From Roseicyclus mahoneyensis (lineage in GTDB: Bacteria; Pseudomonadota; Alphaproteobacteria; Rhodobacterales; Rhodobacteraceae), in contig NZ_QGGW01000005.1 in the NCBI RefSeq assembly GCF_003148775.1, positions 62,001-126,000 on the forward strand: a DNA stretch of 64,000 bases, read 5' to 3'. This document shows positions 42,872-52,680 of the stretch, one piece after another; within the stretch, counting starts at the first letter, position 1; each line of letters opens with the position of its first letter. The notes under the pieces were generated by a model. That model did not search any database. It was not told the origin of the DNA and saw only the letters and a list, made by a program, of their open reading frames with translations. Made by a program: the position numbers and the translations under genes.

Positions 42872-44635
42872 ATGACCGACACCCCCGACACCGGCTATCA
42901 GGTTCTGGCGCGGAAATACCGCCCGGCGACCTTTGCCGACCTGATCGGGCAAGACGCGATGGTCCGCACGCTGGAAAACGCCTTCGAGGCGGATCGCATC
43001 GCGCAGGCCTTCATGCTGACGGGTATCCGCGGCACCGGCAAGACGACGACGGCGCGCATCATCGCCAAGGGGCTGAATTGCATCGGTCCGGACGGGCAGG
43101 GCGGGCCGACGACCGATCCGTGCGGCGTGTGCCAGAACTGCGTCGCGATCGCGCAAGGCCGCCACGTCGACGTGATGGAAATGGACGCGGCCTCCAACAC
43201 CGGCGTGCAGAACATCCGCGACGCGATCATCGAGACCGTCAGCTACCGTGCGGCGCAGGCACGCTACAAGATCTTCATCATCGACGAGGTCCATATGCTG
43301 TCGACCAGCGCCTTCAACGCGCTGCTCAAGACGCTGGAGGAACCGCCGCCGCACGTCAAATTCCTGTTCGCCACGACTGAAATCCGCAAGGTTCCGGTCA
43401 CCGTCCTGTCGCGCTGCCAACGGTTCGACCTGCGCCGGATCGAGCCCGAGGTGATGATCGCGCATCTGCAAAAGGTGGCTGGCCTTGAGCGCGCCCTGAT
43501 CGCCGAGGATGCGCTGGCGCTGATCACGCGGGCCGCCGAAGGATCGGTACGCGACGCGATGAGCCTGCTGGATCAGGCCATCGCCCATGGCGCGGGCGAG
43601 ACGACCGCGACCCAAGTCCGCGCGATGCTGGGTCTGGCAGACAGGGGCCGGGTGCTCGACCTCTTCGAGGCGATCATGCGTGGTGATGCGGCGGCCGCGC
43701 TGAATGAGCTGGGCGGGCAATATGCCGACGGGGCCGACCCCGTCGCCGTCCTGCGCGATCTGGCCGAGATCACCCATTGGCTCAGCGTCATCAAGATCAC
43801 CTCGGACGCCGCCGATGACCCGACCATCCCGCCCGAGGAGCGCACTCGCGGGCGGTCCTTGGCCGAACGCCTGCCGATGCGGGTGTTGACGCGGACGTGG
43901 CAGATGCTGCTCAAGGCGCTGGAGGAGGTCAACCTCTCTCCCAATGCGATGATGGCCGCCGAGATGGCCGTGATCCGCCTGACCCACGTGGCTGACCTGC
44001 CGACGCCCGGCGATCTGGTCAAGAAACTGCAATCGCCCCCCGTTCCCAGTGGCGGCTCCGGGCCTGTGCGCCCGTCTGGCGGGAGTGGTCCACTCCATGC
44101 CCCGCGCGCTCAAGCCGCTATGCCCCGCGGCAACATCGGCGGTGCTCAGGCCGCCCTTCAGCCCGAACCCGGGCCGGATCTGTCCCTTTACCCCACCTTT
44201 CCCAGTATCGTCGCCCTGATCGAGGCCGCGCGCGACATCAAGCTGCTGGTCGAGGTCAAGACCTGCCTCAGGCTGGTCAGCTACGCACCTGGCCGGATCG
44301 AGTTCCAGCCAACCGATGGCGCGCCCGCCGATCTGTCCCAGCGCCTTGGCCGCGCCCTGCAACTGGCCACCGGCGCACGCTGGATCATTTCGCTTGCCAA
44401 TGAGGGTGGCGGACCCACCATCGCCGAGGCCGAACAGGCGCAGCGTCACGCGCTCGAGGCCGAACTGGAACAGCACCCGCTGCTGCAGGCGGTCAAGGCG
44501 GCCTTTCCGCAGGCGCGCATCGCGCGGGTCCGCACCCGCGCCGAACTTGCCGCCGAGGCCAGCGCCGAGGCGCTGCCCGATTTGCCCGATCCCGAGGACA
44601 TGCCCGAGGATTGGGACCCGTTCGATGATGAATGA
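42872..44635 (+). CDS. dnaX: DNA polymerase III subunits gamma/tau
   Basis: DnaX (587 residues) is the clamp-loader ATPase. Visible are the N-terminal YQVLARKYRPATFADLIGQD, Walker A GIRGTGKTTTA at 51-61, the zinc module CGVCQNC, Walker B FIIDEVHMLS and the sensor TTEIRKVP. A linker with two copies of SGGSGP (near residues 390-405) separates the C-terminal tau part. I see no obvious A-run frameshift site for gamma. It leads the dnaX-ybaB-recR unit. Confidence 0.96.
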   Translation: MTDTPDTGYQVLARKYRPATFADLIGQDAMVRTLENAFEADRIAQAFMLTGIRGTGKTTTARIIAKGLNCIGPDGQGGPTTDPCGVCQNCVAIAQGRHVDVMEMDAASNTGVQNIRDAIIETVSYRAAQARYKIFIIDEVHMLSTSAFNALLKTLEEPPPHVKFLFATTEIRKVPVTVLSRCQRFDLRRIEPEVMIAHLQKVAGLERALIAEDALALITRAAEGSVRDAMSLLDQAIAHGAGETTATQVRAMLGLADRGRVLDLFEAIMRGDAAAALNELGGQYADGADPVAVLRDLAEITHWLSVIKITSDAADDPTIPPEERTRGRSLAERLPMRVLTRTWQMLLKALEEVNLSPNAMMAAEMAVIRLTHVADLPTPGDLVKKLQSPPVPSGGSGPVRPSGGSGPLHAPRAQAAMPRGNIGGAQAALQPEPGPDLSLYPTFPSIVALIEAARDIKLLVEVKTCLRLVSYAPGRIEFQPTDGAPADLSQRLGRALQLATGARWIISLANEGGGPTIAEAEQAQRHALEAELEQHPLLQAVKAAFPQARIARVRTRAELAAEASAEALPDLPDPEDMPEDWDPFDDE

Positions 44636-44653
44636 CAGATGGAGAATGACAGG

Positions 44654-45007
44654 ATGCTGAAAGGTTTGGGCGGGCTTGGTGGTCTGGGCGACATGGCCAA
44701 GATCATGAAACAGGCGCAGGAAATGCAGACCAAGATGGCCGAGATGCAGGAAAACCTGTCCGCCATCACGGTCGAGGGCGTGTCTGGCGCGGGGCTGGTC
44801 AAGGCGACGGCCACCGCCAAGGGCGAGCTGGTGGGCCTCGATATCGACCCGTCGATCTTCAATGCCGACGACAAGGAAGTGGTCGAGGATCTGATCCTTG
44901 CCGCCATCAAGGATGCGCAGAGCCGGGCGCAGGAAAAAAGCCAGGAGGAACTGGCGAAGCTGACCGAGGGCATGGGTCTGCCGCCCGGCATGAAGCTGCC
45001 GTTCTGA
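44654..45007 (+). CDS. ybaB: YbaB/EbfC nucleoid-associated protein
   Basis: A small DNA-binding protein of 117 residues (122 if the ATG at 44639 is used). The Gly/Leu-rich start [20 protein letters not shown], the alpha-helical [14 protein letters not shown] and the C-terminal [12 protein letters not shown] are typical. The family start is at 44654, with GGAG nine bases upstream. dnaX-ybaB-recR is a highly conserved gene order. Confidence 0.95.
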   Translation: MLKGLGGLGGLGDMAKIMKQAQEMQTKMAEMQENLSAITVEGVSGAGLVKATATAKGELVGLDIDPSIFNADDKEVVEDLILAAIKDAQSRAQEKSQEELAKLTEGMGLPPGMKLPF

Positions 45008-45017
45008 GGCGCATCCC

Positions 45018-45617
45018 TTGGCCGAGGCGCCCAAGGATATCGAGGCCCTGATCGAGATCATGGCCCGCCTGCCGGGGCTTGGCCCCCGGTCGGCGCGGCG
45101 TGCCGTGCTGCATCTCATCAAGAAACGCGGGCAACTCATGCGCCCCTTGGCCGAGACGATGACGCGTGTGGCCGAGACCGCGCGCGAATGTCTGAACTGC
45201 GGCAATATCGGCACCGCGGACCTGTGTCCGATCTGCGCCGATGACCGCCGCGCCAATGGCCAGATTTGCGTGGTCGAGGATGTGGCCGATCTCTGGGCGA
45301 TGGAACGCGGGCAGGCCTTTGCCGGGCGCTATCATGTTCTGGGCGGCACTCTGTCCGCGCTTGACGACATCAGCCCCGAGGATCTGCGCATCCCGCGCCT
45401 GATCGACCGGGTGACGGGCGAGACCGTGACCGAGGTGGTGCTGGCGCTGAATGCCACCGTCGATGGCCAGACCACCGCGCACTACATCGCCGATGCGCTG
45501 ACCGGCATGGGGGTTGCCGTCACCTCGCTGGCGCAAGGCGTGCCGATCGGGGGGGAACTTGATTACCTCGACGACGGCACGATTTCCGCCGCGCTGAGGG
45601 CGCGCAAGCCCGTATGA
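45018..45617 (+). CDS. recR: recombination mediator RecR
   Basis: RecR (199 residues) forms a ring clamp with RecO/RecF for gap repair. It has the N-terminal helix-hairpin-helix ([19 protein letters not shown]), the zinc finger [16 protein letters not shown], and the Toprim motif [13 protein letters not shown]. The start is a TTG at 45018. recO is also in the window at 62.5 kb. Confidence 0.96.
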   Translation: MAEAPKDIEALIEIMARLPGLGPRSARRAVLHLIKKRGQLMRPLAETMTRVAETARECLNCGNIGTADLCPICADDRRANGQICVVEDVADLWAMERGQAFAGRYHVLGGTLSALDDISPEDLRIPRLIDRVTGETVTEVVLALNATVDGQTTAHYIADALTGMGVAVTSLAQGVPIGGELDYLDDGTISAALRARKPV

Positions 45618-45665
45618 CCCAGCGTTACAGTTGCGCGATGCCGGGTTCGGCCTAAGCTATAACAC

Positions 45666-46322
45666 ATGACCGATATCGCCGGACGCCGTCCCTACACCCG
45701 CGCGGAATACATCTCGGATGCCGTCGTGCATGCCTCGGGGATCGGTGCCGCCTTGATCGGCGGCCCGCTTCTGATCGCCATGGCCGCGCTCTGGATCGGC
45801 GAGGCGGGCGTTGTCACCGCCGTTTCGGTCTACTTCGCCACCGGCCTTGCGATGTGGAGTGCGTCGGCCGCCTACAACCTGATCCAGCGGCCCGCATGGG
45901 TCGACCGGCTGCGCCGGATGGACCAGTCGGCCATCTATCTCAAGATCGCGGGCACCTACACGCCCTTTGCCGCCTTGGCGGCCGGGCAGGTCGGGTTTCT
46001 GGCGGGGATCTGGACGGTTGCGGCGCTGGGCGCGGCGCTGATCTTGTTCACCAGCCGCTTTGGCTGGCTCGCCATCCCGCTCTACCTCGGGCTTGGCTGG
46101 GTCGGGGCGGTCTGGGGTGGCCCGCTGGTGTCGGGCCTCAGCCCGCTGGGCTTTTGGCTGCTGGTCGCGGGCGGGGTGATCTATTCCTCGGGCATCGCCT
46201 TTTTGCTGTGGGAACGCCTGCCGTTTCACAACACCATCTGGCACGTCTTCGTCTTTCTGGGATCGCTCGCCTGCTACGCCGCCATCGCCGCGGAGTTGTG
46301 GGAACGCGCCCGCATGGTCTGA
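45666..46322 (+). CDS. hemolysin III / PAQR-family membrane protein
   Basis: A 218-residue seven-helix protein of the HlyIII (YqfA, PAQR) family. The conserved SDAVVHASGIGAA near the start, SAAYNLIQ and the C-terminal FHNTIWHVFVFLGSLACY, with the metal-binding His residues, are present. The biological role in bacteria is unclear; pore formation is not established for most members. Confidence 0.9.
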   Translation: MTDIAGRRPYTRAEYISDAVVHASGIGAALIGGPLLIAMAALWIGEAGVVTAVSVYFATGLAMWSASAAYNLIQRPAWVDRLRRMDQSAIYLKIAGTYTPFAALAAGQVGFLAGIWTVAALGAALILFTSRFGWLAIPLYLGLGWVGAVWGGPLVSGLSPLGFWLLVAGGVIYSSGIAFLLWERLPFHNTIWHVFVFLGSLACYAAIAAELWERARMV

Positions 46323-46439
46323 CGCGGCGTCGCCAGACCGCCCCGCGTCGATTTTGACCTGTCTTTGACGCCCCGAAGGCTCTAATTCTTCGCCCAAAGG
46401 TTCGTGAGGCGCGCCGCGCCCGAGAGAGGAGTGACCGCG

Positions 46440-47201
46440 ATGAAGGTTCTTGTGCCCGTCAAACGCGTGATCGACTACAACGTGAAGGTCCGCGTCAAGG
46501 CGGACGGGTCCGGTGTCGATCTTGCCAATGTGAAGATGTCGATGAACCCCTTCGACGAGATCGCCGTCGAGGAAGCCATCCGCCTCAAGGAAGCCGGCAA
46601 GGCGGATGAGGTCGTGGCCGTGTCCATCGGCGTGAAGCAGGCGCAGGAAACGCTGCGCACAGCGCTCGCCATGGGGGCCGACCGCGCCATTCTGGTCGTC
46701 GCGGCCGAGGATGTGACCAAAGACATCGAGCCGCTGGCCGTCGCCAAGATCCTTGCCGCAGTCGTGGCCGAGGAAAACCCCGGCCTCGTGCTGTGCGGCA
46801 AGCAGGCCATCGACAATGACATGAACGCGACGGGCCAGATGCTGGCCGCTCTGCTCGGTTGGTCACAGGCGACATTCGCCAGCGAACTGGCGGTCGAGGG
46901 CGACAGCGCCATCGTTACGCGTGAGGTCGATGGCGGATTGCAGACGATCAAGGTGCAGATGCCCGCCATCGTCACCGTCGATCTGCGCCTGAACGAGCCG
47001 CGTTATGCGTCCTTGCCCAACATCATGAAGGCCAAGAAAAAGCCGCTCGATGAAAAGACCGCCGCCGATTACGGTGTCGATGTCACGCCGCGCCTGAGCG
47101 TGGTCAAGACCGTCGAGCCTGGCACGCGCAAGGCGGGCGTCAAGGTGGGCTCGGTCGACGAGTTGATTGCGAAACTCAAGGATGAGGCGGGGGTGATCTG
47201 A
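46440..47201 (+). CDS. etfB: electron transfer flavoprotein beta subunit
   Basis: EtfB (253 residues) with EtfA carries electrons from acyl-CoA dehydrogenases to ETF-quinone oxidoreductase. It begins [19 protein letters not shown], contains [13 protein letters not shown]-like [33 protein letters not shown] and ends with the AMP-binding class I features. The ATG at 46440 has AGAGGAG upstream. Its TGA overlaps the etfA ATG by one base. Partner dehydrogenases (mcd) and hbd are in the window. Confidence 0.97.
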   Translation: MKVLVPVKRVIDYNVKVRVKADGSGVDLANVKMSMNPFDEIAVEEAIRLKEAGKADEVVAVSIGVKQAQETLRTALAMGADRAILVVAAEDVTKDIEPLAVAKILAAVVAEENPGLVLCGKQAIDNDMNATGQMLAALLGWSQATFASELAVEGDSAIVTREVDGGLQTIKVQMPAIVTVDLRLNEPRYASLPNIMKAKKKPLDEKTAADYGVDVTPRLSVVKTVEPGTRKAGVKVGSVDELIAKLKDEAGVI

Positions 47202-48127
47202 TGGCTGTTCTTCTTCTCGCGGATGTGACGGGTGGCCAGCTGGCGACCGATGCGGTGTCCAAGGCGCTGACGGCCGTTTCCGGTCTGGGCGATGTGCATG
47301 TGCTGGTGGCGGGGCAGGGCGGTGACGCCGCCGCCGCCGAGGCGGCGACGCTGGCGGGTGTCGCCAAGGTGATCTTTGCGGGCGATCTCGGTTTTTGCCA
47401 CATGCTGGCCGAACCCGTTGCCGACCTGATCGTGTCGATGGCGGGCGGCTATAGCCACATTGCCGCCCCTGCGACCTCGGATGCCAAGAACGTGCTGCCG
47501 CGTGTCGCGGCGCTGCTGGACGTGATGGTGATCTCCGAGGTGGTGGCCGTGATCGACGCCGAAACCTTCGACCGTCCGATCTATGCGGGCAACGCCATCC
47601 AGACCGTCAAATCGACCGACGCGACCAAGGTCATGACGATCCGCACCGCAGGCTTCGAGGCGGCGGCCAAAGGCAATTCCGCCCCCGTCGAGGCACTGGG
47701 CACCGCGGCCACCACCGGCCTGTCGGCTTGGGTCGAGGACAAGGTCGCGGCCTCGGACCGGCCGGAACTGACCAGCGCGGGCATCGTCGTCTCGGGCGGC
47801 CGCGGCGTCGGCTCCGAGGAACAGTTCGCCCTGATCGAAGGGCTTGCCGACAAGCTGGGCGCCGCCGTCGGCGCGTCGCGCGCGGCGGTCGATTCGGGCT
47901 ATGCGCCGAACGACTGGCAGGTGGGCCAGACCGGCAAGGTGGTCGCCCCCGATCTCTATATCGCGGTCGGCATCTCGGGTGCGATCCAGCATCTGGCCGG
48001 CATGAAGGACAGCAAGGTGATCGTCGCCATCAACAAGGACGAAGAGGCGCCGATCTTTCAGGTCGCCGATTACGGCCTTGTGGGCGACCTGTTCGAGATC
48101 GTGCCGGAACTGACCTCCAAGCTCTGA
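47201..48127 (+). CDS. etfA: electron transfer flavoprotein alpha subunit
   Basis: EtfA (308 residues) binds FAD. The C-terminal FAD domain carries [54 protein letters not shown] and [20 protein letters not shown]. It is translationally coupled to etfB (TGATG) and followed at once by a strong terminator. Confidence 0.97.
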   Translation: MAVLLLADVTGGQLATDAVSKALTAVSGLGDVHVLVAGQGGDAAAAEAATLAGVAKVIFAGDLGFCHMLAEPVADLIVSMAGGYSHIAAPATSDAKNVLPRVAALLDVMVISEVVAVIDAETFDRPIYAGNAIQTVKSTDATKVMTIRTAGFEAAAKGNSAPVEALGTAATTGLSAWVEDKVAASDRPELTSAGIVVSGGRGVGSEEQFALIEGLADKLGAAVGASRAAVDSGYAPNDWQVGQTGKVVAPDLYIAVGISGAIQHLAGMKDSKVIVAINKDEEAPIFQVADYGLVGDLFEIVPELTSKL

Positions 48128-48147
48128 GCGATCCGATCCTGCCTTGA

Positions 48148-48175
48148 AACCGCCCCGGCGAAGGGGCGGTTTTTT
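48148..48175 (+). terminator. intrinsic terminator after etfBA
   Basis: AACCGCCCC (48148-48156) pairs with GGGGCGGTT (48163-48171) across a six-base GGCGAA loop, followed by a T-run to 48175. The A-rich other side makes it usable for the convergent DUF6473 gene as well. Confidence 0.9.
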
Positions 48176-48993
48176 CATGCCAGCAGGGCGGCCAGTTGGC
48201 GCGCGGCCAGATCATGGCCATCCGGGCCGGGCAGGACCCGGGCCGCTGCCTCTTCGCGCACGGCAAAGAACATGCCCCGGGTGGCCGGCGCATGCTGCTG
48301 CGCGGGCGAAACTGCCACCGTGCAGGACGCCGCGCGCCCTGCCACCTGCGTCAGCATCTCGGCGGTCACGAACAGCGGGTCATGGCCCAGTTGCCCCCCG
48401 GGCTCCGCCATGTCGGGATGGCGGCGCGACAGCCACAGCAGATGCACCGGCACCGGCGCGCGGTCCAGAAAGGCCAGCATCCGCGCCACCCAAGCCTCGC
48501 GCAATTCAGCCGCCACCACACCGAAGCGATCGGTGGACAGGCCCCTGAGATGCGTCAGCAGATGGCGCGTGAAATGAAACTCGGTGAAATCGACGTCACG
48601 GTAGAGCGTGCGCAACATCGTGGTCGCCTTGATGAACCGGTCATTGCGGCGCGGATGGACGGTGTAGAAGCGGTTCGTCATGTTCTGCGCCCCGGTCACC
48701 TGCAACACGACCGCCCGCGCGCCCCGCAAGGCCGACTGGATTGCAGCATCATGCATCATCACGTCCAGCCCTGCGTTCATCACGCCCATGTTCACCACGT
48801 CCCATGGCAGGGCCGCATCCAGCTGCGCCGCAAACGGCGCGTAGATGAAGCGGCCAAAGGTCTCCGATCCGCCGAGGCACAGCACGTAAGGCGCATCCAG
48901 CCCGTGCCCCGGACCCCGGAACCGAAGGACGGACCCCGGATAGACCACCGGATGGTAATCGAGGGGCAAATGCCCCCTGTGTTCGAAACTCAT
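48175..48993 (-). CDS. DUF6473-like family protein
   Basis: A 272-residue protein found mainly in Rhodobacterales. The segment YPGSVLRFRGPGHGLDAPYV then CLGGSETFGRF near the N-terminus and VVNMGVMNAGLDVMMHD resemble the GxSxT and block III parts of SGNH-type hydrolases, but activity is unproven. Upstream lies an A+T-rich stretch (about 49060-49100, TATATACTAATTAA on the minus strand) that may be its promoter. It has a good GAGAGAAGGGG ribosome site. It is an odd guest between etfA and hbd. Confidence 0.7.
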   Translation of the reverse strand: MSFEHRGHLPLDYHPVVYPGSVLRFRGPGHGLDAPYVLCLGGSETFGRFIYAPFAAQLDAALPWDVVNMGVMNAGLDVMMHDAAIQSALRGARAVVLQVTGAQNMTNRFYTVHPRRNDRFIKATTMLRTLYRDVDFTEFHFTRHLLTHLRGLSTDRFGVVAAELREAWVARMLAFLDRAPVPVHLLWLSRRHPDMAEPGGQLGHDPLFVTAEMLTQVAGRAASCTVAVSPAQQHAPATRGMFFAVREEAAARVLPGPDGHDLAARQLAALLA

Positions 48994-49225
48994 TCCCCTT
49001 CTCTCCCGCAGAATAGAAGACTCACCCGACGGTGACTGTGCGGTAGAGGTCTTTCCGAAAAGCTAAGCCCTTAATTAGTATATATTTTCGAGAAAATTCG
49101 AGCGATCCGCCGGCCATTGCGCCGCGGCGGGGCAGGGTTGTCTCGCCCCGCCGCTCGCGCCTATGGTGCGCACGACAGGCGATCAGGGTCAGGTGCGTGC
49201 ATCGCGCGCGACATGAGGAACGGAC

Positions 49226-50104
49226 ATGGAGATTTCTTCGATCGGTGTGGTCGGTGCGGGCCAGATGGGCAACGGCATCGCGCATGTCTGCGCGCTGGCG
49301 GGCTATGACGTGGTGATGACCGACATCAGCGCCGATGCGCTGAGCAATGCCGTCTCCCTGATCGAACGCAACATCGCCCGACAGGTCGGCCGCGGAAAGG
49401 TCACCGAGGCCGAGATGGCCGGGGCCATGGCCCGCATCCGCACCACAACCACCTTGGCGGAGGTCGGCCAGTCCGATCTCATCATCGAGGCCGCGACCGA
49501 GCGCGAGACGGTCAAGCAGGCGATCTTCGAGGACCTTCTGCCCCATATCAAGCCGACCACGATCCTGACCTCGAACACCTCATCGATCTCGATCACGCGG
49601 CTTGCCTCGCGCACCGACCGGCCCGAGAAATTCATGGGTTTCCACTTCATGAACCCGGTGCCGGTGATGCAGCTGGTGGAACTGATCCGCGGCATCGCCA
49701 CGGATGAGGAAACCTTTGCCGCCTGCAAAGCGGTGGTCGACCGGCTGGGCAAGACGGCGGCTACAGCCGAGGATTTTCCCGCCTTCATCGTCAACCGCAT
49801 CTTGATGCCGATGATCAACGAGGCGGTCTACACGCTGTACGAAGGGGTCGGAAACGTCACCTCCATCGACATGGCCATGAAGCTGGGCACCAACCACCCG
49901 ATGGGGCCGCTGGAACTGGCCGATTTCATAGGTCTCGACACCTGCCTTGCGATCATGAACGTGCTGCATGACGGGCTGGCCGATACCAAATACCGCCCCT
50001 GTCCGCTGCTGACGAAATACGTCGAGGCCGGATGGCTCGGTCGCAAGACGCAGCGCGGATTCTACGATTACCGTGGTGACGGCGACCCGGTGCCGACGCG
50101 CTGA
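49226..50104 (+). CDS. hbd: 3-hydroxybutyryl-CoA dehydrogenase
   Basis: A 292-residue enzyme oxidising 3-hydroxybutyryl-CoA to acetoacetyl-CoA, or the reverse in PHB and ethylmalonyl-CoA metabolism. The NAD fold is SIGVVGAGQMGNGIAHVCA. The catalytic pair is His140 in GFHFMNPVPVMQLVE and the following Glu152. The C-terminal HPMGPLELADFIGLDTCLAI is typical. It follows the etf operon and the DUF6473 gene, in line with acyl-CoA oxidation. Confidence 0.95.
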   Translation: MEISSIGVVGAGQMGNGIAHVCALAGYDVVMTDISADALSNAVSLIERNIARQVGRGKVTEAEMAGAMARIRTTTTLAEVGQSDLIIEAATERETVKQAIFEDLLPHIKPTTILTSNTSSISITRLASRTDRPEKFMGFHFMNPVPVMQLVELIRGIATDEETFAACKAVVDRLGKTAATAEDFPAFIVNRILMPMINEAVYTLYEGVGNVTSIDMAMKLGTNHPMGPLELADFIGLDTCLAIMNVLHDGLADTKYRPCPLLTKYVEAGWLGRKTQRGFYDYRGDGDPVPTR

Positions 50105-50113
50105 GGCGACCGC

Positions 50114-51046
50114 TCAGACCTGATCGGGATCATCCTTGAGCGACAGCGCGCGCGCGCGCAGCCATGCCATGAAATCGCGCGGCCGTTCGATCCGGTCTTG
50201 CCACTGGTCGGGCGTGATCGGGTTTCCGATGATGGGCGCCTGCGGTTTGTCGAAACTGTGCACCACCTCGTGGATCAACAGGCCCTGCCGCAGGATCGGC
50301 GAGACGCGGTTGGCGATCTGATACCAGCGCGAATTCGATCCTGTGAAGTAACAGGGCACGATGGTTGCGCCCGATTTGCGGATCATCTTGGCGGTAAAGA
50401 CGTTCCATTCGCCCTCTACGGCGGGGCCGAACATCGTGTCTGCCACGGCCACGGCGCCAGAGGGGAACAGCGCGATCAACCCCTTCTGGTCCAGATGCGC
50501 CATTGCGTTGGCCCGCATCTGCAGCATCTTTTCTTGCGCATCGGGTTCATGCGGAAAGGGCACAGGGATCATGTAGCCCGACGCGCTTTCGTCCAGCCCG
50601 GTCAACAGCGCCCGCGTCAGGATGCGGTAGTCGGCGCGCCGCCGCCCGATCAGATCGGCAAGGATCATCCCGTCGACCAGCCCGTGCGGATGGTTGGCCA
50701 CGAACACGACCGGCCCTTCGGGGGGGATGCGGTCAAGCTGGTGCTGCGGGGTTTGCAGGTCGATCCCCATCACCTTCATCGTGGCCGGCCAGAACGCCTG
50801 ACCCGTCACTTCGCCCATCTTCTCGAACTGGCGGACCCGGCGGATGATGGTCAGCTTGCCGGTCGCCCATTCGATCGCCTTGATCGTATGACGGGTCCAG
50901 AAACTGTCGAAACTGTTGGCATAGGTGAGGCTGCGCCGGTCATAGACCCGTTCGGGCCCCGGTCGCAGCGCCGATCGCGGCGCAGAGATATTGCGGGAAC
51001 TCGTATCGGTCACGCGCCCTCGTCCCATCCGGTCGGTTGCCGTCAT
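50114..51046 (-). CDS. lysophospholipid acyltransferase family protein
   Basis: About 310 residues with a PlsC-like acyltransferase core. VVFVANHPHGLVDGMILADL is the catalytic His/Asp block, LIALFPSGAVAV the phosphate-binding block, and ATIVPCYFTGSNS follows. It probably acylates a lysophospholipid or ornithine lipid at the inner membrane. The start MTATDRMGRG at 51044-51046 lies just after the ptsH stop, so it is the last gene of the PTS operon. Confidence 0.8.
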   Translation of the reverse strand: MTATDRMGRGRVTDTSSRNISAPRSALRPGPERVYDRRSLTYANSFDSFWTRHTIKAIEWATGKLTIIRRVRQFEKMGEVTGQAFWPATMKVMGIDLQTPQHQLDRIPPEGPVVFVANHPHGLVDGMILADLIGRRRADYRILTRALLTGLDESASGYMIPVPFPHEPDAQEKMLQMRANAMAHLDQKGLIALFPSGAVAVADTMFGPAVEGEWNVFTAKMIRKSGATIVPCYFTGSNSRWYQIANRVSPILRQGLLIHEVVHSFDKPQAPIIGNPITPDQWQDRIERPRDFMAWLRARALSLKDDPDQV

Positions 51047-51056
51047 CTGTCCCGGG

Positions 51057-51338
51057 TCAGCTGCCTTCGCCGAAACGGTCGGCCACAAGGGCCGCAAGCG
51101 CATCGGCCAGCACGTTTGCCTCCGGGCCGGAGGTTTCAACCTCAATAGAGGTTCCCATGGAGGCTGCCAACATCAAAAGTCCCATGATCGAGTCGCCGGC
51201 GGCGCTCAGCCCGTCGCGGCGTACGGTTGCCGTAGCGTCATGTGCTTCTACCACCTCGACGAAACGGGCCGAGGCGCGGGCATGCAGGCCCTTGATGTTG
51301 ACGATGTCCAGGTGGCGGATCTCGGACCGGTCGGACAT
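51057..51338 (-). CDS. ptsH: HPr-like phosphocarrier of a regulatory PTS
   Basis: HPr (93 residues) relays phosphate from EI to EIIA. The phosphohistidine is His19 in IKGLHARASARF, and the regulatory serine is Ser50 in GDSIMGLLMLAAS, the site for the HPr kinase encoded upstream. An in-frame ATG at 51359 overlaps manX; the ATG at 51338 fits family length. No sugar permease is present, so the role is regulatory. Confidence 0.94.
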   Translation of the reverse strand: MSDRSEIRHLDIVNIKGLHARASARFVEVVEAHDATATVRRDGLSAAGDSIMGLLMLAASMGTSIEVETSGPEANVLADALAALVADRFGEGS

Positions 51339-51342
51339 GGGT

Positions 51343-51732
51343 TCACGGGGCTCCGTCAAAACTGTTGATGTAACGCCGTCCGGCTTCGGCGGCGCGGGCC
51401 ACGGCCTCTTCCACGTCCAGATCGCGCGATTTCGCCAGCTTGATCAGCATCGGCAGGTTCACCCCGGTCAGGATCTTGCGGTTGCGCGGTCGGCAGGCGG
51501 TCAGCGACAGGTTCGAAGGCGATCCACCGAACATGTCGGTCACCACCACCACGCCCGATCCATCATCGACCGCATCGGCGGCGTCACAGATTTCGCGGGT
51601 GCGGGCGGCGCGGTCATCCTCGGGGCCCACTGAGATGGCGATCATCGCAGCCTGTGCGCCAACGACATGCTCTGCCGCCCGTTTCAGTTCGGGTGCCAGC
51701 CCGCCATGGGCAACGATCACGATGCCGATCAC
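51343..51732 (-). CDS. manX: PTS EIIA component, mannose/fructose (ManX) family
   Basis: A 129-residue stand-alone EIIA-Man domain with the phosphoryl His9 in IVIVAHGGLAPEL and DMFGGSPSNLSL later. Without EIIB, C or D nearby it is likely a sensor of PTS phosphorylation state, as in other alphaproteobacteria. Its ATG overlaps the rapZ stop (ATGA), and ptsH follows 4 bases after its stop. Confidence 0.94.
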   Translation of the reverse strand: MIGIVIVAHGGLAPELKRAAEHVVGAQAAMIAISVGPEDDRAARTREICDAADAVDDGSGVVVVTDMFGGSPSNLSLTACRPRNRKILTGVNLPMLIKLAKSRDLDVEEAVARAAEAGRRYINSFDGAP

Positions 51733-52664
51733 GTCCTGTTCGCCTCTGGACCTACGGGCTCCGCGCTCGTCCCGGCTGCGCGTCGCTGTTCCACTTCCCT
51801 GTGCCTTTTAGACACGGGCCAGCCCATCTCTGCAAGGTGCGCCGACAGTATTTCGGTCATCGCCACCGACCGGTGTTGCCCGCCGGTGCATCCGAAAGCG
51901 ATGGTCAGATGGCTTTTGCCCTCGGCCTCGAAGGCAGGCAGCAGCAGGTCGGCCATCGTGATCACCTGATCGCGGAAGGCCGTAAATCGTGGATCGGCGG
52001 CGATATACGCCTGCACCGTCGGTGCGCGCCCATCCTCTTGCCGCAGCGCGCTGTCCCAGTGCGGATTGCGCAGAAAACGGCAGTCAAACACCAGATCCGC
52101 GCCCGTAGGCAGACCCCGGCGGTAGGAAAAGGAGGTCACGGTGACAGCCAGCCGTCCGGCGCCCGTGGGGGCGAAGAGGCGCGTCATCTCGGCTTTCAGG
52201 TCATGCGGCGTCAGGGCAGATGTATCGATCAACACGCTGGCATGGGCGCGCACCGGGCCGAGCAGCGACAGTTCTTGCGCGATGCCTTGAGCGGGGTCGG
52301 CTTCGGGTGCCAACGGATGGCGTCGCCGTGTTTCGGAATAGCGCCGTTGCAGCACATCGGCGGCACAATCGAGATACAGCAGATCGGGCGTGTAGCAAGG
52401 CGATGTGGCCAGCCGGTCATGGGCGGCGACCAACCCTGCGGCGGAAAAATCCCGGTTGCGGGCATCGATGCCCAGCGCCATCGGCCGGTCGGGCGGCGGC
52501 CCCTCCAGCAGGCGCGGCAAAAGGCCGAGCGGCATGTTGTCGATCGCCTCGAACCCCAGGTCCTCCAGCGCGTGGATGGCCGTAGACCGGCCGGCGCCCG
52601 ACGGGCCGGTGACAAAGACCACACGGGCGGGCGTGCCCGGATCGTGGCTGGTTTCGTTGGGCAT
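51729..52664 (-). CDS. rapZ: RapZ/YvcJ-family nucleotide-binding protein
   Basis: A 311-residue P-loop protein with Walker A GPSGAGRST (the usual Lys is Arg here) and the C-terminal FGCTGGQHRSVAM, the putative metabolite and RNA-binding motif of RapZ. In E. coli RapZ binds GlmZ sRNA. In alphaproteobacteria the gene sits with hprK and ptsH, as here, but its target is not established. The start MPNETSHDPG at 52662-52664 is used. Confidence 0.92.
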   Translation of the reverse strand: MPNETSHDPGTPARVVFVTGPSGAGRSTAIHALEDLGFEAIDNMPLGLLPRLLEGPPPDRPMALGIDARNRDFSAAGLVAAHDRLATSPCYTPDLLYLDCAADVLQRRYSETRRRHPLAPEADPAQGIAQELSLLGPVRAHASVLIDTSALTPHDLKAEMTRLFAPTGAGRLAVTVTSFSYRRGLPTGADLVFDCRFLRNPHWDSALRQEDGRAPTVQAYIAADPRFTAFRDQVITMADLLLPAFEAEGKSHLTIAFGCTGGQHRSVAMTEILSAHLAEMGWPVSKRHREVEQRRAAGTSAEPVGPEANRT

Positions 52665-52680
52665 GGGCCTCCGGGGGCGG

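Noticed and set aside
42806-45256. An 816-codon minus-strand frame opposite dnaX-ybaB-recR
   Set aside because: It is the mirror of strongly conserved genes and has no recognisable domains.
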